NCBI GenBank assembly: GCA_008360955.1
Contig: LUCM01005929.1
Span: 1 to 64,000, forward strand
DNA: 64,000 bases
From: Fasciolopsis buskii
Lineage: Eukaryota > Platyhelminthes > Trematoda > Plagiorchiida > Fasciolidae
Direction of reading: 5' to 3'
This document shows positions 46,801-50,754 of this stretch, in pieces (position 1 is the first letter of the stretch; each line of letters begins with the position of its first letter). The notes beneath the pieces were generated by a model. That model was given only the letters and a program-made list of their open reading frames with translations, made no database searches and was not told the DNA's origin. The position numbers and the translations under genes were made by a program.

Positions 46801-48270
46801 TTATTCGGTATCGCAGTGGCTAAGATTGTGCGGATTGCTTCGTTACTTAGAAAATAGAACACAGTTGCGCAGTGATAGTATAAACGAGGGTGTCAGTGAA
46901 AACCTTTCTTCTTCAGCGGTCTCCACTCTGTCTGTCGACGATGCTGGAAGGAAAAGGCTGGGGCCGCTGTCAGAGGTGTGTAGATCCGAATTGCATCCAG
47001 TCGGTGCTCGCTGGCACACCGGAAATCGCTTGCACTTCCAGGCTTCGACCAAGTAGCGTGATGCTGTCGAGCGTATTCAGAATCTAACCATAAATCGTTC
47101 TACTGCGACAGGCAGGCAGGGTAGGCAAAGGTATAAACAGGAAACATGAATGGGTGTCGATTTTGGGGGGTAGTTAAGTCAAAATGCCTTATTCATTATT
47201 CCAAGTGTCAAAGTTTGTTAGTCTCGATGAGGTTTAAATCCAGGCGCGGATATCACGAACGTATGAACACGGGTTATGCGTCAAATCCTAGGTTGCAGAT
47301 CAGCCTGAATGAATATGGGCATTGTGCGTTAGGATCTGTTGTAGCCTTAGCCGAGATTGCGTACAAACAGCAGACCAGATTATCCCCACTTTGAAAGCTG
47401 CGCTCTGATCAACACACACGAACCATCGATAAAAACTTCAAAAATCCAATAGAGGACCAGGTCAACAATGACGTTTCTACTCTACACGCTTCAACCAATG
47501 ATATTCGAAGCTGGATAGCGAGCGCGATCGATAAAGAATCCATATTCGTGCGCGCGCTTACATGCGTGCGTACGTACATATGCGTGCATGTGCGTGTATA
47601 GATGACTCGTGAACGCCGACCGTGGCAGGATCGCATTGGTTACCCACCCAAATAACATCCGTTATAGCGAACTTTTGTAGTTGCCCCTATTTAGCATGAT
47701 TTTGCTGTGAATCAACGTGTACCCGGCATCATTTTCGATTCACAGTCAAGCTTATTTATGATTTTTGGTTTTGTTCACAGGAGAAACGTTGAATACATTT
47801 AGATCTAACTCAGCCAACGTATATCGTGTAACCTATCGAGCAAAGTCTGCACGGTGTTCAGCAGTAATCAGATGGAAACACATTCAAAATGTAACTGCTA
47901 GGTTGGGATACGAATTCAGATGATTATCGGGAGTACCATTTTGGTGACCCCGTCAGCGCAAGACATGAAGTTGTCGAAGGCCTTGGATCCGGACGAGACA
48001 CTTTTTGCTGTGAGTCCGATTGTGCTCATACGCGGTTTCCCACAAAATCATCTCGACTATTTCGGAAGTTAGTAGCAAATCTCAACTTTGGTCACTCAAT
48101 ACAACGATCCAGTACTGTGTCAGTCAAAAAAAGGATTAGCTCCACGAAACGACTACTATCTCAACGTCATTCTCCCTTTTCTCTCTACCCGGTGTCAATA
48201 GGTCAATCAACGAGCATATAAACGAGCGTTATTGAAGTTAGCCGCGCAACGTGATCGTGAAGTTGACTGA
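2658..48270 (+). CDS. Receptor-type (membrane) guanylate cyclase, 5' part missing; multi-exon gene
   Basis: Gene-level entry. The protein converts GTP to cyclic GMP, and family members are single-pass membrane receptors acting as dimers. Joined exons A (2658-2837), B (6092-6268), C (7889-8054), D (12249-12409), E (17108-17268), F (18986-19135), G (20094-20217), H (24484-24727), I (26375-26473), J (29986-30077) and K (42016-42546) give 695 residues in one frame. Kinase homology covers residues 1-280, the coiled-coil linker 289-332, the cyclase domain about 345-535, and the Ser/Thr/Pro-rich tail follows. Exons M, N and O, if included, extend it to about 800. Metal ligands Asp358 and Asp402 and guanine-reading Glu398 and Cys470 are present, so it should be catalytically active. 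The kinase-like domain has HGN in place of HRD, as in the family, and should be a pseudokinase. The ligand domain and membrane helix are absent from the window. The gene spans at least 40 kb because retroelements fill its introns. Exon ends were placed by GT..AG and phase, not by transcripts. Confidence 0.93.
3350..3497 (-). repeat. Dispersed repeat family R1, copy 2, with tRNA-like head
   Basis: The left half (3364-3410) is a diverged version of the R1 core. Read on the minus strand from 3497, the right half begins with a tRNA-like A-box region and then a weak B box around CGTTCAACCCGGG. That order (tRNA-like head then R1 core) suggests R1 is a tRNA-derived SINE transcribed on the minus strand here. 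It lies in the intron between exons A and B. Confidence 0.55.
3690..5110 (-). mobile_element. RTE-like LINE fragment (5' UTR plus endonuclease), antisense
   Basis: On the minus strand, 5110-4960 matches the 5' untranslated part of the copy near 8.4-8.47 kb (shared TTGAGAACCCTAATCG). From about 4500 downward the APE endonuclease can be read: LGAFNVRTL at the N-terminus, then [15 protein letters not shown]. At 4062-3709 follow a [15 protein letters not shown] word (usual GDFN) and a [16 protein letters not shown] word. Frameshifts and stops break it several times. The reverse transcriptase half is absent, so the copy is truncated at its 3' side. It lies in the A-B intron, opposite to the host gene. 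Confidence 0.75.
5111..6091. other. Intron A-B remainder
   Basis: No coding or repeat signal recognised. The frame of exon B is open from 5897 with a low-complexity Ser/Asn stretch, but the only phase-compatible acceptor I support is the AAG at 6089-6091, preceded by a pyrimidine-rich run near 6050-6068. Confidence 0.5.
6092..6268 (+). CDS. Guanylate cyclase exon B: kinase-homology N-lobe
   Basis: Fifty-nine codons, phase 0 at both ends, with donor GTGAGT. The words [14 protein letters not shown] and [14 protein letters not shown] correspond to the family's H.NLCRFIG and [12 protein letters not shown] segments, which cover helix C to helix D including the hinge. [13 protein letters not shown] matches the start of helix E. 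Joining to exon A gives [13 protein letters not shown], which aligns without a gap to the usual ELKEMRD..H. The frame is open further upstream to 5897, so a longer exon is possible, but phase favours this start. Confidence 0.85.
6269..7888. other. Intron B-C
   Basis: About 1.6 kb with no recognisable coding sequence or repeat. Open frames here are short and lack family motifs. Confidence 0.6.
7889..8054 (+). CDS. Guanylate cyclase exon C: pseudokinase catalytic loop and DFG
   Basis: It begins after an ATCATAG acceptor and ends at a GTGAGT donor, leaving one base of a split codon. GMIYLHQ continues helix E from exon B. The catalytic loop reads [16 protein letters not shown]: the HRD aspartate is Asn133 in an HGN motif, so no phosphotransfer is expected. 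This is the rule for membrane guanylate cyclases. TDFGL (Asp151-Phe152-Gly153) keeps a canonical DFG, where many family members have DYG. The last residues lead into the activation-segment region completed in exon D. Confidence 0.9.
8165..12085 (+). mobile_element. RTE-like LINE, nearly full length, inserted in intron C-D
   Basis: The 5' untranslated part (about 8165-8681) is shared with 50765-51010 and, in antisense, with 63845-63955 and 4960-5110. A single endonuclease plus reverse transcriptase frame follows (8682-11777), then about 300 bases of 3' untranslated sequence. The 3' limit near 12085 is a guess, based on an A-rich run after ACTCAAATAC. The element fills almost the whole intron between exons C and D in the same orientation as the gene. 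I could not identify target-site duplications. Confidence 0.85.
8682..11777 (+). pseudogene. RTE-like endonuclease / reverse transcriptase, three in-frame stops
   Basis: One frame of about 1031 codons runs the full length with no frameshift, broken only by stops at 9213-9215 (TAA), 10806-10808 (TGA) and 10905-10907 (TGA). The N-terminus is an APE-type endonuclease: [41 protein letters not shown], then ESNHALV where sibling copies have SDH. The RT follows: [15 protein letters not shown], motif [13 protein letters not shown], motif [11 protein letters not shown] (the stop at 10806 falls just before it), and motif [10 protein letters not shown] with both aspartates. The C-terminal region has [10 protein letters not shown] and a Trp-rich end typical of RTE elements. 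Few breaks over 3.1 kb suggest a fairly recent but dead insertion. Translation would stop after about 177 codons. Confidence 0.88.
12249..12409 (+). CDS. Guanylate cyclase exon D: APE segment and kinase C-lobe
   Basis: It follows a CATCTAG acceptor, and its first two bases complete the codon split from exon [10 protein letters not shown] (APE at residues 180-182) is the family signature after the activation segment. [15 protein letters not shown] is helix F, and GPFF precedes the acidic loop that leads to the next helix. The exon must end in phase 0 to join exon E. The only matching donor I see is AAG|GTCTGT at 12410, a weak non-consensus site. The frame remains open beyond it to 12484, but that sequence no longer resembles the family. 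Confidence 0.88.
12410..13749. other. Intron D-E, first part
   Basis: Short open frames at 12922-13366 contain no motif I recognise. They might be old retroelement gag, but I cannot support that. Confidence 0.5.
13750..16020 (-). mobile_element. Ty3/gypsy-type pol remnant (RT, RNase H, integrase), antisense
   Basis: Reading from high to low coordinates gives an LTR-retrotransposon pol in the usual order. The RT has [14 protein letters not shown] near 15830 and a YINDILVFS motif near 15790 (usual YIDD, first Asp changed to Asn), then GFSGHTINP and YYRRFIPQ. RNase H has [17 protein letters not shown] at 15340-15420. The integrase zinc finger ([12 protein letters not shown], then FVWPGM and an H..C pair) lies near 14800. 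The core C-terminal part [20 protein letters not shown] is at 14320-14385, and the tail ends with a stop at 13750-13752. Many stops and frameshifts break it. No gag, protease or LTR was identified. It lies in the D-E intron, opposite to the host gene. Confidence 0.85.
16028..16189. repeat. Inverted-repeat hairpin enclosing R1 copy 3
   Basis: A 29-base arm at 16028-16056 (GTACATGTTAGTAGTAGGAG...) is repeated in reverse complement at 16161-16189 with one mismatch. Between the arms, 16070-16158 is a copy of repeat family R1 closely matching 2471-2562. Transcribed RNA could fold into a long stem with a loop of about 104 bases. The structure sits directly next to the truncated end of the gypsy remnant. 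Confidence 0.85.
16190..17107. other. Intron D-E, last part
   Basis: No coding or repeat feature recognised. The exon E acceptor (TGTGTAG) closes it. Confidence 0.55.
17108..17268 (+). CDS. Guanylate cyclase exon E: end of kinase-homology domain
   Basis: It runs from a TGTGTAG acceptor to a GTGAGT donor, starting in phase 0 and ending with two bases of a split Val codon. [16 protein letters not shown] matches the family's EII..V....PFRP, and [19 protein letters not shown] matches the M.RCWAEDP..RPDF signature that closes the kinase-homology domain. The conserved Arg-Pro-Asp-Phe is intact. The last residues (IGKLI) lead into the dimerisation helix of exon F. Confidence 0.92.
17269..18985. other. 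Intron E-F
   Basis: Apart from a CA run at 18442-18457 and the long TA tract at 18866-18926, nothing was recognised. Confidence 0.6.
18866..18926. repeat. (TA)n microsatellite
   Basis: About 30 perfect TA units ending 59 bases before exon F. Read as codons it gives a meaningless Tyr-Ile run. Confidence 0.97.
18986..19135 (+). CDS. Guanylate cyclase exon F: dimerisation coiled coil
   Basis: It begins after TTCTTCAG. Its first base completes the Val codon split from exon E, and it ends two bases into a Gln codon before [26 protein letters not shown] followed by [18 protein letters not shown] is the helical linker found between kinase-homology and cyclase domains. Leu/Met/Tyr spacing fits a parallel coiled coil (residues 289-332). 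The family uses this segment to hold the two cyclase domains together and to pass the signal from the receptor. Confidence 0.95.
19136..20093. other. Intron F-G
   Basis: No feature except a CT-rich tract at about 20020-20090, which serves as the polypyrimidine tract of the exon G acceptor. Confidence 0.6.
20094..20217 (+). CDS. Guanylate cyclase exon G: first metal-binding Asp of the cyclase domain
   Basis: It follows a CTCTGTAG acceptor and ends phase 0 at [24 protein letters not shown] is the family's SVA..L..G..V.AE.F lead-in. [18 protein letters not shown] carries Asp358, the first of the two metal-binding aspartates of class III cyclases, and Ile359, whose backbone helps bind the second ion. 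Gly357 replaces the more common Ser in YFSDIVGF, a mild change. The exon ends with STPMQ, which continues to VVELLNQLY in exon H. Confidence 0.96.
20218..24483. other. Intron G-H (about 4.3 kb)
   Basis: It contains a tRNA-like repeat head at 21727-21790 and a short TA run at 22269-22289. The remainder shows no family motif, LINE or gypsy signal that I can see. Confidence 0.55.
21727..21790 (+). repeat. tRNA-like sequence, probable SINE head
   Basis: An A-box-like segment (TAGTCGAGCGGATCGAG) is followed 30 bases later by a B-box-like TTAGGTTCCAATCCCAGG. The flanks do not pair into an acceptor stem that I can see, so a working tRNA gene is unlikely and a tRNA-derived repeat is preferred. The length of the unit to the right is unknown. 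Confidence 0.45.
24484..24727 (+). CDS. Guanylate cyclase exon H: catalytic core
   Basis: It runs from a CTTCAG acceptor to a GTAGGG donor, phase 0 at the start and one base over at the end. [20 protein letters not shown] is nearly identical to the family core. It holds Glu398, which reads the guanine base, and Asp402, the second metal-binding aspartate. [16 protein letters not shown] and [15 protein letters not shown] are also conserved. Glutamate rather than lysine at the purine-reading position identifies this as guanylate and not adenylate cyclase. Confidence 0.97.
24728..26374. other. Intron H-I
   Basis: It holds a GT-rich run at 25455-25490 and a TA tract at 25809-25848. No coding signal was recognised. 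Confidence 0.6.
25809..25848. repeat. (TA)n microsatellite
   Basis: About 20 TA units in the intron between exons H and I. Confidence 0.97.
26375..26473 (+). CDS. Guanylate cyclase exon I: guanine-binding Cys and catalytic Asn/Arg
   Basis: It follows CTATCCCAG and ends one base into a codon at [26 protein letters not shown] carries Cys470, the second guanine-specificity residue. [11 protein letters not shown] carries Asn477 and Arg481, which stabilise the transition state in class III cyclases. Every catalytic position I know for the family is intact. The frame is open upstream to 26101, but those residues do not match the family. Confidence 0.97.
26474..29985. other. Intron I-J (about 3.5 kb)
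   Basis: It holds a CA run at 26680-26696 and a minus-strand SINE at 28377-28525. Open frames at 27865-28146 and 29199-29661 have no recognised motif. Confidence 0.55.
28377..28525 (-). repeat. tRNA-derived SINE, family S1 copy 1
   Basis: On the minus strand it begins with a tRNA-like part carrying a B box (GGGTCGCGGGTTGGAATCC). It continues with ACCGCCGGTCAACTTCCCC and ends with TTTCATTAATAAAGGAAG. The same order occurs at 40677-40858, and partly at 33508-33575. The A box is damaged here. Confidence 0.75.
29986..30077 (+). CDS. Guanylate cyclase exon J: late cyclase domain
   Basis: It follows a long CT-rich tract and GAGCAG, and ends phase 0 at [25 protein letters not shown] and [10 protein letters not shown] match the family's LKIHLS..T...L...G and the ..RG.V.MKGKG stretch that ends in exon K. 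An acceptor three bases earlier (CTGAG at 29982) would add one Ala (SNGLPALKIH) without changing frame. The chosen site gives SNGLPLKIH, which fits the usual spacing better. Confidence 0.92.
30078..31654. other. Intron J-K, first part
   Basis: It contains the pair of inverted segments described at 30345-30635. Otherwise no coding sequence or repeat was recognised. Confidence 0.5.
30345..30635. repeat. Imperfect inverted repeat
   Basis: TTATTTCGGAATTATG at about 30348-30363 is repeated in reverse complement at about 30616-30631. The similarity continues inward for some 25 more bases at lower identity (TTCGGA, CGTCAA). It could be the two ends of a small DNA transposon or two opposed copies of a repeat. 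No transposase is visible between them. Confidence 0.55.
31655..33240 (+). mobile_element. RTE-like LINE fragment with reverse transcriptase core deleted
   Basis: The copy starts at the [13 protein letters not shown] stretch, equivalent to QIDHIAIGHRW.GS at the end of the endonuclease. It crosses the linker (HFKEQFNWP at 32214-32240) and the start of the RT domain. Near 32340-32420 it jumps to NLSDLEYADD-like residues ([11 protein letters not shown], motif C with both aspartates as Asn). Motifs A and B are missing. Then come [15 protein letters not shown] and, near 33110-33230, the terminal Trp-rich segment. Multiple stops and frameshifts are present. It lies in the J-K intron in the same orientation as the gene. 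Confidence 0.75.
33508..33575 (-). repeat. tRNA-derived SINE, family S1 copy 2 (partial)
   Basis: Aligns at moderate identity to the middle of the copies at 28.4 and 40.7 kb (CGCCAAGTGAGCGAGTTGG and a following B-box complement GGATTCGAGC). Neither the TTTATTAATG tail nor the head is clear. Confidence 0.45.
33576..36189. other. Intron J-K, unassigned middle part
   Basis: On the minus strand at 34384-34590, [18 protein letters not shown] loosely resembles the FRLPFGLA.AP..FQ stretch of gypsy RT, followed by a Val-Cys-Met-Lys-Asp in the place of the YIDD region. On the minus strand at 33640-33882 is a LLDSGS word that could be an aspartic protease. The order of the two is wrong for a single element, and both are weak. 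A 152-codon plus-strand frame at 35728-36186 has no recognised motif. Confidence 0.3.
36190..38955 (-). mobile_element. RTE-like LINE, long antisense copy
   Basis: Read from 38955 downward it parallels the copy at 8.8-11.6 kb. It starts with a LNLGSL-like start, [12 protein letters not shown] and [22 protein letters not shown] word lies at 38460-38500. Then come [21 protein letters not shown] (motif A region, 37150-37230), [14 protein letters not shown] at about 36870-36910 (motif C intact), [11 protein letters not shown], and near 36220-36260 the words [13 protein letters not shown]. Stops and several frameshifts are scattered throughout, and parts of the endonuclease are missing. It shares RKCTAK and other subfamily features with the 8.2 kb copy. 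The plus-strand open frame at 36183-36428 is its shadow. Confidence 0.8.
38956..42015. other. Intron J-K, last part
   Basis: Only the SINE at 40677-40858 was recognised. The exon K acceptor CTCTTTAG closes the intron. Confidence 0.55.
40677..40858 (-). repeat. tRNA-derived SINE, family S1 copy 3 (best copy)
   Basis: Read on the minus strand it starts with an A-box-like TGGCCAAACGGATAAGG. About 33 bases later comes the B-box-like GGTCACGAGTGCGAATCC. The shared body follows (ACCGCCGGTCAACTTCCCC) and then a tail with ATTAATAAAGGAAGTAAAAG. Box spacing and order are those of a Pol III promoter, so this is a tRNA-derived SINE. About 75-80 percent of its body matches the copy at 28.4 kb. Confidence 0.8.
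42016..42546 (+). CDS. Guanylate cyclase exon K: end of cyclase domain and Ser/Thr/Pro-rich tail
   Basis: It follows CTCTTTAG in phase 0. [13 protein letters not shown] completes the family's MKGKG...TYWL.GE end of the cyclase domain. After about 40 Gly/Pro/Asp-rich residues the chain becomes strongly Ser, Thr and Pro rich ([17 protein letters not shown] and similar), likely disordered and open to phosphorylation. Reading on past 42546 gives one Val and a stop at 42550-42552. The stop overlaps a donor-like site, CAA|GTATGA. The gene can thus end here, or splice in phase 0 to a later exon. A tail this long after the cyclase domain is longer than in many vertebrate members, where the chain ends near the TYWL..E motif. 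Confidence 0.9.
42701..42740. repeat. (ATTC)n-like microsatellite
   Basis: Imperfect tandem TTCATTCAT/TTAATTCA units just before a possible acceptor at 42770. Confidence 0.85.
42771..42830 (+). CDS. Possible alternative 3' exon L of the guanylate cyclase
   Basis: A strong acceptor (TTTTGCAG) is followed in phase 0 by 19 codons ([16 protein letters not shown], then VGW) and a stop at 42828-42830. A donor-like AAA|GTAGGT inside it would allow continuation in phase 0. It joins exon K in frame, but it is short and has no family support, so it could be chance. Confidence 0.3.
   Translation, partial: STHSHYSVFHPVWRRKVGW
42831..46059. other. Stretch between cyclase exons K/L and an RTE remnant
   Basis: It contains a GT-rich run near 43588-43618, a 121-codon plus-strand frame at 43588-43953 without known motif, an ATC-rich patch near 44765-44800 and the long minus-strand frame listed separately. 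If exons M-O belong to the cyclase, this is intron. Confidence 0.5.
44349..45089 (-). CDS. Long minus-strand open frame with a signal-peptide-like segment, unrecognised
   Basis: The frame has 246 codons without a stop, the longest unexplained one in the window. About 105 codons in, after a Met-rich run produced by an ATC/GAT-rich patch, comes [18 protein letters not shown]. This resembles a secretory signal (n-region Arg, Leu-rich core), with [20 protein letters not shown] after it. I recognise no domain. The patch also leaves a second frame open (Asp-rich, 44689-44898 minus), which argues that low complexity, not selection, keeps it open. It could be a small secreted protein starting near Met at 44775, or nothing. 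Confidence 0.2.
   Translation of the reverse strand: MCSQRTTTRNTNTCDRPLGWVVDPSSSHLYHTWSYQILNGSIIPSQRKYSGYSQIRSVVKESEVCGQGDWAMITVLVMIRMAALTLKSMTKVVVRMVRMMMMTVKMMMRILLLSFLCSLLLASHTIVVLVTGCSLANGEELEHNLRLPRFMAGDERVDYGTKQLPPPYINISMRIHTKTLEDGKRSGDCWGFLITTISVILYMHSGILSDTGRMDLWASANMETKRLKAKTRRGNMRPDGTDRELR
46060..46580 (-). mobile_element. RTE-like LINE 3' fragment, antisense
   Basis: On the minus strand from about 46560, [18 protein letters not shown] matches the [11 protein letters not shown] segment of the other copies. At 46454-46224 follow [15 protein letters not shown] and [20 protein letters not shown], which match LGHVLRM and the MTWQ...... GRVG region. Downstream, [12 protein letters not shown] matches the terminal QW.SC segment. 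Only the post-RT part of the element is present, as expected for 5'-truncated insertions. The plus-strand frame at 46324-46590 is its shadow. Confidence 0.7.
46817..46975 (+). CDS. Probable guanylate cyclase tail exon M
   Basis: An ATCGCAG acceptor opens 53 codons in phase 0, ending phase 0 at GAG|GTGTGT. The chain contains [20 protein letters not shown] and [17 protein letters not shown]. This is Ser-rich with acidic and basic residues, and resembles a phosphorylated tail more than translated intron. A second phase-0 acceptor (AACACAG, exon start 46865) would shorten it to 37 codons. Reading through the donor gives a stop at 47056. Assignment to the cyclase rests on orientation, phase and composition only. 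Confidence 0.45.
46976..47919. other. Gap between probable exons M and N
   Basis: No feature recognised beyond a purine/pyrimidine-alternating run near 47550-47600 (GTGCGTGCATGTGCG-like). Confidence 0.5.
47920..48009 (+). CDS. Probable guanylate cyclase tail exon N
   Basis: A GAATTCAG acceptor gives 30 codons in phase 0 ending at a consensus GCT|GTGAGT donor. It encodes [16 protein letters not shown] followed by [14 protein letters not shown]. The frame then joins exon O without adjustment. Alternative phase-0 acceptors at 47901 would lengthen it by six codons. No domain was recognised. Confidence 0.45.
48202..48270 (+). CDS. Probable terminal exon O
   Basis: After a pyrimidine-rich tract (CCTTTTCTCTCTACCC) and CAATAG, 22 codons read [20 protein letters not shown] and then VD to a TGA at 48268-48270. 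Joining to exon N gives a continuous basic, helix-prone end. Splice signals on both sides of the 192-base intron are good, so N and O very likely belong to one transcript. That this transcript is the cyclase is inferred from phase and from the absence of another gene nearby. Confidence 0.5.
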   Translation, partial: VNQRAYKRALLKLAAQRDREVD

Positions 48271-50754
48271 GCCACAGGTAGTCAAAATTCAAATGAGGAA
48301 TCATCATAAAAAATCGTTGGCGTTAAGGACGGTGGCTGTTCAGGCAATTAAATCCATGGTGCTGATCGACCGTGGGGTCAACAATGGTTCAAGGACGAGG
48401 GTCAGCACGATAGGTGAATTATGAACTAGTTGAAAGACAACGAGTCGTGGCTGAGATGCAGGTAGGAGGTTTAAAACAAAAACCGGAAAAGTGGTAGACA
48501 ACTTTTAGACTCCGCTAACACGATTTACTTTTTAACCTAAATGCCAATTGCAAATGTTGTGTTGTTTAACAAAGTCAATCAAAGTCACCATCGGTGACCT
48601 AGTGGTCACGCCCTTTGATTAAGGCCTATCCATCCTGATTTTGAGTCCCATTTGGAGCTTAGTGGATGCACATGGTTACTAGCGATCTCTAGCTGGCTCG
48701 GTTATATTTCCGAACAATGGCTTTGAGGCGAGTTAATCGCTCAAACAGATTGATGAATCTTATTATAAATACTGATTTTCATTTGGTCCTGTCGGAGGCC
48801 CTGTTTCGTCAAGAATGCTGTCCTATCTCCTGGGGTGGGAAAATAAAGTTTAGGTTTCATCGTGAACATCTGGCATTGCTATTTCTGAGGTAATAATCGA
48901 CAAACGTGGTGGAAAATTGTCTACACTTTATTCGATCACGATGTGAATTTGGGGACACAGTGCCTGTTCGTTCCTTCTGAAAAGGACCAAAATAGTGCTT
49001 GGCTATTCCGACCGTTGTGAGAATTACGCCATGTCTTGAAAAGGCGGCACACATGAATAACGTCATCATACGAATTACATTTACTAGTGGCGATAGGAAA
49101 GCTGTCAAGAAATAATGATGCGATCAATGGGAGAGCTGTGTTTATCTACAAACCGATTTCGATGATGAACTGTTGTCCGAATTTTGCCGAGTTGATGTAG
49201 AGGGGATGCGTACACATTTTTCAGATTTTAATCCTGAAACGCTGTTCATCATGACCAGAATGGTTTACGACAGCGACCGGATTGTCGTCAGCCGCATTTT
49301 CCGAGCACTACCAAAGCGGTTCAATCACGTTGAAAATCTACAATTATTACGGCACACGAGAAAAAACAGTGAGGACTCCAGATGAAACATGCAAATGTTT
49401 AAATCAGTCACGTATCGTCGGTTGTTAGCTGATAATCGTTCCGATCCGAATATTCATCACTGAGCCTCATCAATTTATCATCAATTCAGCATATTTCCAA
49501 CCAGGAGCAAGTTGATATATAGATATTTTGTCTGACAACTGTTCAAAAAATGTAGCTAGTTAAGGACTATGAGCTTTCCATATGCCCGTTGGCAAGGAGA
49601 AGTGCTCCACCTGCGGAAAATAAAGTCCATTGGAGTAATGTCCGATCTTATCCCTTCCTCTCACTCGTTTTCTATGCAAATTACCGCTACGAATGCATCT
49701 TTTGATAGCTGTCATCTTGGATACCAGCGTGGTACTAAACTGAGAATGAAATAGTACAAAGTAAAGTGCTCCAAAACGAGATGGGCGCCATAAGTTCGTA
49801 GGAAAGCATACATTTTTAGGGAAATCTATGCAATAGGCTGTAAGTGAGATCTGAATTTGTTCCCAACAGATCTATCAAGAAGACCGTTTGAGGAAAAGCG
49901 TGGTGATTAGATTAGCGATTATGTTAAAGGGAGGTGTGCAGACGAACGCAATACATATATTAGATCAAACCGTCCTACTTCATCTAACGGGGTCAGCACG
50001 TCTACTTCTGGGTGGACTGCAGAATCCAAGTGGTATCTAGGCTTCGGTTGCGAGGCAGAACGAGGTACTCTGTTCGGATAGGGGGTTCGGGCTCAGTCTG
50101 TTCGGTTGTGCAAAGTAGTCCCTCATTAGCCATAGTACTTGTGTTTTAAACTTTTGAATTCCGTTATTTCTATCATTCCAAGCGATCAGTCGCAGATTAG
50201 CGCTTCTCGTGGGGTTTGCAATAAGTCGACCACATACAAGCAGAGAGTAAGGCTAGTATTTCACTCATCCAGATGACGTTTCGACTTAAACGAAAAGGGG
50301 AAATTGATAAAGAAACAGCTGTGAGTATAACACCTTGATGAACTTTGAAGTAACAATAGTAATGTAATAATTATATATATATAATAGCGTTATTAATATA
50401 ACATTAATAAAAATACTAACGAACGGGAATTATCGCCGATATCCGTCAAAATAATAATAAGGCCAATGACAAGTATGAGAATCAATAAACAGTTAGCGAA
50501 ATTCACTCAGGAACCTGGGATTCAGCGAGGCAGATCTAATAAACTTAAACGGAAAATAAGTTTGACAGGATTACGACGCGAAAACAAAAATCGGAGAACT
50601 GGGTAATATTGGAGGCAATTCACTCTGTTCTGAGAACTACAGGAGGGAGAATGTCGTCAAAATATTCCTCTGCCTGCTTTATGGCGCAACATCTCGGATC
50701 GATTAAAGCCTCTGAATTCGTACCGAGTCCGCTGTGATTGAAGGAGTAACAAGA
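48271..50754. other. Stretch after the last probable exon
   Basis: It holds a tRNA-like repeat head at 48588-48655. An open frame at 49173-49385 (LSEFCRVDVEGMRTHFSDFN and following) has the feel of a retroelement gag, and a KCSTCGK word lies at about 49600-49622, but no full zinc knuckle is present. A few TA units lie near 50372-50385. No host gene was recognised. Confidence 0.45.
48588..48655 (+). repeat. tRNA-like sequence, probable SINE head
   Basis: GGTGACCTAGTGGTCACGCC resembles an A box, and TGATTTTGAGTCCCA about 30 bases later resembles a B box. An AATAAAG-containing stretch near 48840-48850 could be the tail of the unit. No cloverleaf acceptor stem was found. Confidence 0.45.
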
